Shown here one piece after another: positions 1 through 4,909 of a stretch of 5,791 bases of DNA. Within the stretch, counting starts at the first letter, position 1. Each line of letters begins with the position of its first letter. Location: contig JAFNRY010000090.1 of NCBI GenBank assembly GCA_017385345.1, positions 1 to 5,791 of the forward strand, read 5' to 3'. The position numbers were made by a program, and so were the translations under genes. The notes beneath the pieces are model-generated. The model had not been told where the DNA came from. It saw only the letters and a list, made by a program, of their open reading frames with translations, and ran no database searches. Origin of the DNA: Kiritimatiellia bacterium. Its GTDB lineage: Bacteria; Verrucomicrobiota; Kiritimatiellia; RFP12; UBA1067.

Positions 1-909
1 CGGCGCGGACGGAGGCGGCGCCTCCTCCCCTGCGCCGGACCGCCGGCGCGAGAGCGCTCCCGCCGCCTTTTCCACCGCCGAAGCCGCCGCGACCAGAAGC
101 GCGATGCCGACGCCGAAGACGATGAAACCGGAGAAATCATGGTAGAAACCGGTAGCGAAACCGGCGGAGCCGAACTTTGCCACGGCGCATATCGAGAATA
201 TCCTCGCCACGTTTCCGAGAACAGCGATCGGAACGGCGCATGCGAACAGCGCGGCTCTTTGCGCCCACGATCCGAGCGTGAAATAGCCGTACGCCACGGA
301 GAGCGCGAGCATGGCGAATATGGAACGCAGGCCGCTGCACGGATTGGCTATGTCGATTGTCCACGGCGCGCCGTCCACGACGACGTCGGTCAGCGATATG
401 AGGTTTCCCTCGCGCACCACGGTGTCGGTGAAAAGCGAAAGCAGTCCGGAGGCCGCGGCGCTGGCGAAGAGCCGCAGATGGACCGTGACCGGCGCGAGGT
501 ACGAGGCCAACGGCATGCAAAAGAGCAGGCAGGCCGCGGGGAAGAAGATTTTCGAGGCGGTCCTGCGGCCGAAAAACGCCATCGGCGTCGCGATTAGGAG
601 CCCGATGAAGCCGAGAAGTTCGAAACGGACCTGCAGACCGCGGCATCCGAGAAACCCCAGTAGCAAGGCGGGCGCGGCCAGCGCGAACGCCCACGCGCTC
701 GGGAGCCCGGCGCTGCGCGCCACGGCGCGTCTTTCGCGCCACAGCACCGCGAGCGAGAAGAGCGGCACGAACCAGGCGTAGCCCATGTCCTCGTCGGCCG
801 TGCGAAACACGGCGGGCAGACGCGAGAAAAGCATTCCGGCGTAGCCGTACGCGACAGCCGCCAGAACGGCGGCCGTCCCGGCCAGACGCGCAAGAAAGCC
901 ACCGCTCAT
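1..909 (-). CDS. Exosortase-family membrane transpeptidase/protease, 3' end beyond the window
   Basis: Reading from the ATG at 909 to the left edge gives 303 uninterrupted codons. The product has about eight or nine hydrophobic segments (roughly residues 5-28, 43-58, 72-89, 95-113, 119-140, 143-165, 193-215, 217-243, 259-279). The exosortase/archaeosortase catalytic triad is visible: Cys191 in IANPCSGLRS, Arg236 in LGNVARI, His257 in HDFSG. The early YAWFVPLFSLAVLW stretch matches the family's N-terminal pattern. In this family the enzyme cleaves C-terminal PEP-CTERM-like sorting signals at the inner membrane and hands the protein to the envelope, usually with exopolysaccharide genes nearby. 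The start overlaps the lepA stop (ATGA) and follows a G-rich ribosome-binding sequence, so translation is probably coupled. The tail after residue 280 is Arg/Ala/Pro-rich and continues outside. The subfamily cannot be named from this sequence. Confidence 0.9.
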   Translation of the reverse strand, partial: MSGGFLARLAGTAAVLAAVAYGYAGMLFSRLPAVFRTADEDMGYAWFVPLFSLAVLWRERRAVARSAGLPSAWAFALAAPALLLGFLGCRGLQVRFELLGFIGLLIATPMAFFGRRTASKIFFPAACLLFCMPLASYLAPVTVHLRLFASAAASGLLSLFTDTVVREGNLISLTDVVVDGAPWTIDIANPCSGLRSIFAMLALSVAYGYFTLGSWAQRAALFACAVPIAVLGNVARIFSICAVAKFGSAGFATGFYHDFSGFIVFGVGIALLVAAASAVEKAAGALSRRRSGAGEEAPPPSAP

Positions 910-2708
910 ATCCCCCCCTTCAGCACGGCGATGAACGCCGATTGCGGAACGTTCACGTGCCCGAACTCCTTCATGCGCGCCTTGCCGCGCTTCTGTTTTT
1001 CGAGCACCTTCATCTTGCGCGTCACGTCGCCGCCGTAGAGCTTGGCCAGAACGTCCTTGCGGAACGGGCGTATGTCCTCGCGGGCGATTATCTCCCTGCC
1101 TATGGCGGCCTGGACCGGTATCTTGAACTGGTGGGGCGGAATCGTCTCGGCGAGGCTCTTGCACATCTGCTGGCCGCGGGCGCGAGCCTTGTCGCGGTGC
1201 ACCATCGTCGCGAACGCATCGACCGTCTCGCCGTTCAGCAGTATGTCCATCCTGACTATGTCGGACGTCTGGTATCCGGCGGGTTCGTAGTCCATGGATG
1301 CGTAGCCGTGGGACACGCTCTTGAGAAGATCGTGGAAATCGATGAGTATCTCGTTGAGCGGCAGCATGCAGTGCAGCATAACGCGGCGCGTGTCCATCGT
1401 CTCGGTCCCCTCCACCATGCCGCGTCTGTCCATGACGATGCGCATTATGTCGCCTATGGTTTCGCGCGGCGTGATGATTCTGGCCTTGAGCACCGGTTCG
1501 GATATCGATTCGAGCGCGGAGGGATCGGGCATCTGCAGCGGATTGTCGAGATCCTTCTCTTCGCCGTTGCGGAATCTGAGTTTGTACACGACGCCCGGCG
1601 AAGTCGAGATTATGTCGAGATTGAATTCGCGCCTGAGCCGCTCCTGGACTATTTCCATGTGGAGAAGCCCGAGGAAGCCGCACCTGAAGCCGAATCCGAG
1701 CGCGAGCGAACTCTCGTGGTGGAATGTGAACGCGGCGTCGTTCAGATGCAGTTTCTCGAGCCCCTGCGCGACCTTGGGGAACTCGTCGGTTGACATCGGA
1801 TATATGCCGCAGAAGACGGCCGGCTTCACGTCGCGGAACCCCGGGAGGGGATCCTCCGCGCCGAGCCTGGCCGTGGTCACGGTATCGCCTATCTTGATTT
1901 CGCTCGGATCCTTGACGGTGCCGACTATGTAGCCGACCTGCCCGGCCTCGAGCGACTCCACCGCCTTTTTGTCCGGCGAAAAAATCCCGACTTCGTGGAC
2001 GGTCGTCTGCACGCGGCTGCCCATGAAAGAGACGCCCTGGCCGGCCTTGAGAGAGCCGTCCACAATGCGCACATAGACTATCACGCCGCGGAATTCGTCG
2101 AAGACGGAATCGAACACGAGGGCCCTGAGCGGCGCGTCCCGGCCGGCGGTCTGCGGCGGGGGTATGCGCGCGACGATCGCCTCCAGCACCGCCTCGCACC
2201 CCATGCCCGTCTTGGCCGAGACGAGAAGAGGCTCGTCCATCGGTATTGCGAGGACATCTTCGATTTCGCGGCTCGTCTCTTCGACGTTCGCCCCCGGAAG
2301 ATCGACCTTGTTCAGAACCGGCACGATTTCGAGACGGGCGTCCTGGGCGAAATACGTGTTCGCCACCGTCTGCGCCTCCACTCCCTGCGCCGCATCGACC
2401 ACGAGAAGCGCGCCTTCGCAAGCGCCCATCGAACGCGAAACCTCGTACGCGAAGTCCACGTGGCCCGGCGTGTCGAGAAGGTTGAAAAGATACGTCTTCC
2501 CGTCCTTCGCCTTGTAGTGCATCGACACGGGATGCGACTTGATCGTTATGCCGCGTTCGCGCTCGAGATCCATCGCGTCGAGCGTCTGTTCCTTGAGTTC
2601 GCGGGCGCTCACGGCGTGCGTCAGTTCGAGAATGCGGTCTGAAAGCGTCGTCTTTCCGTGATCGACGTGCGCGATTATGCAGAAGTTCCTTATATCATCT
2701 ATCGTCAT
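906..2708 (-). CDS. lepA: Elongation factor 4 (LepA), ribosome back-translocating GTPase
   Basis: The product is 600 residues, the usual LepA length (about 599 in E. coli). The GTPase motifs are complete: G1 AHVDHGKT (13-20), G2 Thr in ERGIT (51-55), G3 DTPGH (79-83), G4 NKVD (133-136), G5 SAK (164-166). The LepA-specific C-terminal domain is present and ends in the typical YGGDVTRKMKVLEKQKRGK region followed by AFIAVLKGG. LepA binds stalled or mistranslocated ribosomes and also affects 30S assembly and initiation. The start MTIDDIRNF fits the family. No Shine-Dalgarno sequence precedes it; instead a TATAAT lies 8 nt upstream of the ATG, so the message is probably leaderless or nearly so. The stop TGA overlaps the ATG of the exosortase gene, forming a two-gene unit. 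In E. coli lepA is followed by the signal peptidase gene lepB; here another membrane protein-processing enzyme takes that place. Confidence 0.97.
   Translation of the reverse strand: MTIDDIRNFCIIAHVDHGKTTLSDRILELTHAVSARELKEQTLDAMDLERERGITIKSHPVSMHYKAKDGKTYLFNLLDTPGHVDFAYEVSRSMGACEGALLVVDAAQGVEAQTVANTYFAQDARLEIVPVLNKVDLPGANVEETSREIEDVLAIPMDEPLLVSAKTGMGCEAVLEAIVARIPPPQTAGRDAPLRALVFDSVFDEFRGVIVYVRIVDGSLKAGQGVSFMGSRVQTTVHEVGIFSPDKKAVESLEAGQVGYIVGTVKDPSEIKIGDTVTTARLGAEDPLPGFRDVKPAVFCGIYPMSTDEFPKVAQGLEKLHLNDAAFTFHHESSLALGFGFRCGFLGLLHMEIVQERLRREFNLDIISTSPGVVYKLRFRNGEEKDLDNPLQMPDPSALESISEPVLKARIITPRETIGDIMRIVMDRRGMVEGTETMDTRRVMLHCMLPLNEILIDFHDLLKSVSHGYASMDYEPAGYQTSDIVRMDILLNGETVDAFATMVHRDKARARGQQMCKSLAETIPPHQFKIPVQAAIGREIIAREDIRPFRKDVLAKLYGGDVTRKMKVLEKQKRGKARMKEFGHVNVPQSAFIAVLKGGI
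907..920 (-). promoter_or_regulatory. G-rich ribosome-binding site and ATGA stop/start overlap between lepA and the exosortase gene
   Basis: On the minus strand the last lepA codons read AAG GGG GGG ATA TGA. The purine run AAGGGGGGG lies 2 nt before the ATG that overlaps the TGA. The position is close for a Shine-Dalgarno site, but the run plus the overlap favours re-initiation by ribosomes finishing lepA. This fixes the exosortase start. Confidence 0.6.
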
Positions 2709-2716
2709 TCGCCGGA

Positions 2717-2725
2717 ATTATACCA
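2717..2725 (-). promoter_or_regulatory. Extended -10 promoter of lepA
   Basis: Minus-strand TGGTATAAT is a perfect TATAAT with an extended -10 TGn. No good -35 exists at 16-18 bp; the hexamer there is GTGTTC, lying in the rnpB terminator hairpin. The expected transcription start is about 2710, only 1-2 nt before the lepA ATG at 2708. The first T of this element is the last U of the upstream terminator. Confidence 0.7.
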
Positions 2726-2754
2726 AAAACGCGCAAGCGGAACACTTGCCCGCG
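2725..2754 (-). terminator. Rho-independent terminator after rnpB
   Basis: On the minus strand GCAAG (2749-2745) pairs with CTTGC (2737-2733) around a 7-nt loop. The stem is extended by CGC/GCG pairs across a 2-nt bulge and is followed at once by five Ts (2729-2725). It lies 15 nt past the end of the RNase P RNA P1 helix, so it probably ends the tRNA-zinc ribbon-rnpB transcript. Confidence 0.7.
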
Positions 2755-2768
2755 CAAAGCCCTTCCAT

Positions 2769-3186
2769 GGCGGCGCCGGACGAATAAGCCGGATTCTGTT
2801 CGCCGCGGGCGGGTCGCCCCGCGCCGCGGTTCCGGTCATTCCTCTGCGCGATCTACCCGGAACCTCAGGCCGCCGGCGCTTGCGCGCCCGCCGCCGCCGG
2901 ACGGGTCGCCCGTCGGTTCCCTATTCGATCTTGCTCCCGGGAGGGTTTGCCTCGCGCGCGCCGCTTCCGCGACGCGCCGGTGGTCTCTTGCACCGCCTTT
3001 TCACTATCACCGGGACTCGCGCCCCGGCTACCTGTTTTCTGTGGCGCTTTCCGTCGCGCGGGATTTCCCCGCGCCCTCCGCCGTTCACCGGCGGATCCCG
3101 CACCCTGTGGAGTCCGGACTTTCCTCGCCCCCGTACCGCGGCTCGCGCCGCGCTCCGGAACCGCGACCGGTCGCCCGGCGCCGCCC
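2769..3186 (-). ncRNA. rnpB: RNase P RNA, bacterial type A-like
   Basis: This is the catalytic RNA of RNase P, which removes 5' leaders from tRNA precursors. The hallmark 5' conserved block GAGGAAAGTCCGGACTCC lies at 3126-3109, continuing into ACAGGGTG. The 3' block ACAGAATCCGGCTTATTC lies at about 2799-2782. Intermediate conserved segments are also visible: GTGCAAGAGACCACC near 2990, CCGGGAGCAAGATCGAATAGG near 2930, and GAGGAATGACCGG near 2840. The ends were set by the P1 helix: 3185-3175 (GGCGGCGCCGG) is exactly complementary to 2779-2769 across 11 bp, giving an RNA of about 418 nt. Only about 20 nt separate it from the stop of the upstream zinc-ribbon gene and no convincing promoter is seen there, so it is probably read through from upstream and processed. 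The P15/L15 region looks atypical (see findings). Confidence 0.95.
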
Positions 3187-3206
3187 GGAAGGGAAATCAT
3201 GCCGAA

Positions 3207-3941
3207 TCAGGCCTCGCCGTAGAGGATGCGGCCGCACATCGTGCACGCCACCACCCTCTGGCGCTTGCCTTCCTGGCCGTTGCGCGAATTGGCGTTCACC
3301 AGCTGCCCAACGCTCGGAGGCTGGACGAGATGGCAACCGTCGCACACGCCGTCGTGCGTCAACTGCACGACCGCCGGCCACCTTTTGAGTTTAATGCGCT
3401 CGTAATACTGCTTGAACTGCGGATCGTCAACCGCAGCGGCACGGACCACCCTCTCCGCGCGCTGCTCCGCCAGCTCCGCGGAAACCGCCGCCATGCGCTC
3501 GTCTATCTCGGCGCAGAACGCCTCTATCGCGCCGTTCTCTTCGTCGTAGCGAGCCTGCGCCTCGGCAAGACGCTTCTCGGCGGAGGGAACCTGGTCCAGC
3601 GCCGCCACCTGGCTGTTGTCCGCGGCCTCGCGATCGCGCTCGACGTTCTCGATCTGCATCGCGTACTGCTGGTACTCGCGGTTGGTCTTCAAACCGGCCT
3701 GCACAGTCTTGAGCTGCCTGATCTTCTCCTGTAATTCGAGAGATTCCTTCTCGAACTCGTCGGCCTTGCCGCGCGCGTAGTCCAGAGCCGCCTTGGCGGA
3801 CTCGAGATCGGACGCCGCGCCCGAAAGCCGGGCCTTCTCCATGGCCTTTTTGCGAGGCAGGTCCTTCTCTTCGGCTTCCAACTCGCGAATGCGCCCGTCA
3901 ACTTCCTGCAAATCAATCAGCGTCTCGACCGTCGTGGCCAT
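3207..3941 (-). CDS. Coiled-coil protein with C-terminal C4 zinc ribbon (COG1579 / zf-RING_7, CT398/CdsZ-like)
   Basis: The product is 244 residues. Residues 8 to about 165 are almost entirely charged heptad-like helix, including the family's TNREYQQYAMQIE segment near 86-98. A C-terminal zinc ribbon has Cys200-x2-Cys203 (CDGC) and Cys233-x2-Cys236 (CTMC). This matches the widespread bacterial C4-type zinc-ribbon family. The chlamydial member CT398/CdsZ is reported to bind sigma-54 and type III secretion components, but most members have no settled role and I do not assign one. The start at 3941 (MATTVETLI) is chosen because AAAGGA lies 5 nt before it. The in-frame ATG at 3947 overlaps that site, and longer versions would run into the tRNA-His gene. 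The start is 17 nt after the tRNA-His CCA, and the stop is about 20 nt before rnpB, so all appear cotranscribed. Confidence 0.88.
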   Translation of the reverse strand: MATTVETLIDLQEVDGRIRELEAEEKDLPRKKAMEKARLSGAASDLESAKAALDYARGKADEFEKESLELQEKIRQLKTVQAGLKTNREYQQYAMQIENVERDREAADNSQVAALDQVPSAEKRLAEAQARYDEENGAIEAFCAEIDERMAAVSAELAEQRAERVVRAAAVDDPQFKQYYERIKLKRWPAVVQLTHDGVCDGCHLVQPPSVGQLVNANSRNGQEGKRQRVVACTMCGRILYGEA

Positions 3942-3946
3942 GTACA

Positions 3947-3952
3947 TCCTTT
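3947..3952 (-). promoter_or_regulatory. Ribosome-binding site that fixes the zinc-ribbon gene start
   Basis: Minus-strand AAAGGA lies 5 nt before the ATG at 3941. It falls in the 17-nt gap between the mature 3' end of tRNA-His and the start codon, so tRNA 3' processing would leave a very short leader that still carries this site. Confidence 0.65.
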
Positions 3953-3958
3953 CACGTC

Positions 3959-4036
3959 TGGGGCAGGAGACGGGACTCGAACCCGCAACCCACAGAATCA
4001 CAATCTGTTGATCTAACCAATTGATCTACTCCCGCC
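3959..4036 (-). tRNA. tRNA-His (anticodon GTG)
   Basis: The acceptor stem GCGGGAG/CTCCTGC closes a full cloverleaf. The anticodon arm is ACAGA-TTGTGAT-TCTGT with GTG at positions 34-36, and the T arm has GGGTTCGAGTCCC. The base before G1 is a G (4036) and the discriminator is C, giving the G-1:C73 pair typical of tRNA-His. CCA is encoded (3961-3959). The tRNA-Thr gene lies 10 nt upstream and the zinc-ribbon gene 17 nt downstream. Confidence 0.97.
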
Positions 4037-4046
4037 GTCCGGTTGC

Positions 4047-4122
4047 TGGAGCCAGGTAAGGGATTCGAACCCCCGACCTGCTCATTACGAATGAGCCGCA
4101 CTACCAACTGTGCTAACCTGGC
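4047..4122 (-). tRNA. tRNA-Thr (anticodon CGT)
   Basis: The acceptor stem GCCAGGT/ACCTGGC, D arm, anticodon arm GCTCA-TTCGTAA-TGAGC with CGT at positions 34-36, and T arm GGGGGTTCGAATCCC form a complete cloverleaf. The discriminator is U and CCA is encoded (4049-4047). This tRNA reads ACG codons. It is the first gene of the minus-strand block. Confidence 0.97.
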
Positions 4123-4137
4123 CTGCTTTGGTGAGGT

Positions 4138-4166
4138 ATTTTACCACACCGGAACGCTCCGGTCAA
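4138..4166 (-). promoter_or_regulatory. Promoter of the tRNA-Thr/tRNA-His operon
   Basis: Minus-strand TTGACC (4166-4161), a 17-bp spacer and TAAAAT (4143-4138), with TGG just before the -10 hexamer. Each hexamer has one mismatch to the sigma-70 consensus. The expected start near 4131 leaves a leader of about 9 nt before tRNA-Thr. Confidence 0.8.
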
Positions 4167-4208
4167 CAAAGAAAATGCACAAACAATTCCAACATGAATC
4201 ATTGCAGC

Positions 4209-4222
4209 TTCCCGGACGGGAA
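4209..4222. repeat. 14-bp palindrome TTCCCGGACGGGAA
   Basis: Six-base arms, TTCCCG and CGGGAA, flank a GA centre. It lies about 45 bp upstream of the tRNA promoter -35 and about 30 bp before the tandem palindrome array. It could be a protein-binding site; nothing else supports a function. Confidence 0.3.
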
Positions 4223-4251
4223 TCTCGGACCCGCCTTTGGAACTTTCTCGA

Positions 4252-4343
4252 ATGACACCCGGATGTCATAGGGTATAACACCCGGGTGTCACAGGGTATG
4301 ACACCCGGATGTCACATGGCATGACACCCGGGTGTCATAGGGT
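4252..4343. repeat. Four-unit 23-bp tandem array of palindromes (TGACACCC/GGGTGTCA)
   Basis: Four exactly phased 23-bp units start at 4252, 4275, 4298 and 4321 and end at 4343. Each holds the core ACACCCGG-R-TGTCA. Unit 4 has a perfect 18-bp palindrome, ATGACACCCGGGTGTCAT; the others have one or a few mismatches to it. The centre alternates GGA, GGG, GGA, GGG, which suggests duplication of a two-unit block. The linker is mostly AGGGT. The array lies between divergent promoters, with no coding signal. Candidates are a multi-site operator, an iteron-like protein-binding array, or a genome-wide intergenic palindrome family. Confidence 0.9.
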
Positions 4344-4426
4344 AAGCCTTCACCATCTCTTTTCCTTTTCCTCCCGAGCATCCGTCTGAACGACCGAAAG
4401 GCGACGGCATGAAGACCGAAACCGGC

Positions 4427-4468
4427 CCGGCCCGACCCGCCCTGCTCCCGATCCGACCCGCCCTACTC
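4427..4468. repeat. Two-copy 21-bp C-rich direct repeat
   Basis: The stretch CCGACCCGCCCT-R-CTC occurs at 4432-4447 and 4453-4468. With the flanking CCG plus two variable bases, the period is 21 bp with three differences between copies. It lies between the palindrome array and the promoter of the HTH gene. No coding potential or known motif is seen. Confidence 0.6.
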
Positions 4469-4497
4469 GTATATTTAAAGGCGGCAATCGAAAAAGG

Positions 4498-4526
4498 TTG
4501 CAATCGGACGGGAAAATATATATACT
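4498..4526 (+). promoter_or_regulatory. Putative sigma-70 promoter of the winged-helix gene
   Basis: TTGCAA (4498-4503), a 17-bp spacer and TATACT (4521-4526), inside an AT-rich island in otherwise GC-rich sequence. The -10 ends 10 nt before the ATG at 4537, so the mRNA would start at about 4533 with a leader of only a few nucleotides. Confidence 0.55.
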
Positions 4527-4536
4527 TGCAGATACC

Positions 4537-4872
4537 ATGATTGAATTCGAGTTAGTGAACGACAAATCGCCGGGAAATGCCCTTCGCCGGAAAAACGCTT
4601 CGCAGTCCATCTCAAACAAACACGTGGCGGAGATATACGAGGCGCTGAAGAGGCGCATGAACCCCAAAACCCGGAATTTGTTCCCGCGCTGGAAAAAACT
4701 GGGCAGAGAACTTGGCATCAGCGAAGCGACCGTCATGCGCAACGTGCGGTACATGATAAACAATGGAATGATCCGCCGCGAATTCCTGCCTTGCATGAAT
4801 CCGGCCATGCCGGAGAAAGTGGGATTTACCGTCATATCAATTCCCGAACAGTCCGGCGGCGCGCAAACTTGA
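4537..4872 (+). CDS. Small stand-alone winged-helix DNA-binding protein, GntR-like
   Basis: The product is 111 residues. Residues 28-83 read as a GntR-type winged helix: helix 1 KHVAEIYEALKRRM (28-41), LFPRWKKLGRELGIS (48-62) in place of the family's LPsereLAe-lGvS, recognition helix EATVMRNVRYMINNG (63-77), and a short wing MIRREF. No effector-binding or oligomerisation domain follows; the last 28 residues are short and partly hydrophobic (VGFTVISI). It is probably a transcription regulator with unknown targets. The ATG at 4537 is preferred over the TTG at 4498 because the latter coincides with the putative -35 box and would put the promoter inside the gene. No Shine-Dalgarno sequence precedes the ATG. 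The palindrome array about 190 bp upstream is a candidate binding site, and autoregulation is a guess. Confidence 0.75.
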   Translation: MIEFELVNDKSPGNALRRKNASQSISNKHVAEIYEALKRRMNPKTRNLFPRWKKLGRELGISEATVMRNVRYMINNGMIRREFLPCMNPAMPEKVGFTVISIPEQSGGAQT

Positions 4873-4891
4873 ACGTTCGCGGCTGTTTTTT

Positions 4892-4900
4892 TGCTATAAT
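4892..4900 (+). promoter_or_regulatory. Extended -10 promoter of the coiled-coil gene pair
   Basis: TGCTATAAT is preceded by a T run (4886-4892) and ends 9 nt before the ATG at 4910. The expected start is about 4907, giving a near-leaderless mRNA. A possible -35, TTGAAC at 4869-4874, is 20 bp away, too far to be ideal. The arrangement closely matches that of lepA. Confidence 0.65.
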
Positions 4901-4909
4901 TCAACCGAA

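Noticed and set aside
137..902. Minus-strand ORFs at 137-742 and 594-902
   Set aside because: They are out-of-frame with the exosortase reading frame, are Arg/Pro-rich low-quality translations, and are explained by the high GC content.
942..2642. Long plus-strand ORFs antisense to lepA (942-1793, 1321-1932, 1995-2642 and others)
   Set aside because: They mirror lepA codon structure; the lepA frame has unambiguous family motifs throughout.
3187..3224. A dedicated rnpB promoter
   Set aside because: The best -10 (CATGAT) has only four matches and the -35 position reads CTCTAC; too weak to annotate.
2658..3734. 358-residue plus-strand ORF and the ORFs around 2865-3388
   Set aside because: They cross the rnpB gene, whose conserved RNA blocks are clear, and are antisense to the zinc-ribbon CDS.
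3942..4001. Longer N-terminus for the zinc-ribbon protein (start at 4001)
   Set aside because: It would be translated from within tRNA-His; the start at 3941 has a properly spaced AAAGGA and begins at the conserved coiled coil.
3793..4255. Plus-strand ORFs reading GLEPATHRITIC and GFEPPTCSLRMSRTTNCA
   Set aside because: These are the familiar false proteins made by reading the opposite strand of tRNA genes; both tRNAs fold fully.
4252..4343. CRISPR array
   Set aside because: The repeats are contiguous 23-bp units with only a short, near-constant linker and no unique spacers; no cas genes are present.
4855..4892. Rho-independent terminator before the T7 run downstream of the HTH gene
   Set aside because: Only GAACGTTC and short CGCG pairings are possible upstream of the T run; no convincing GC-rich hairpin abuts it, and the T run is better read as part of the promoter module.
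4350..4904. 184-residue minus-strand ORF and 63-residue ORF 4312-4503
   Set aside because: They are antisense to the winged-helix gene or lie across the repeats; they have no family features, and the plus-strand protein has a convincing HTH.
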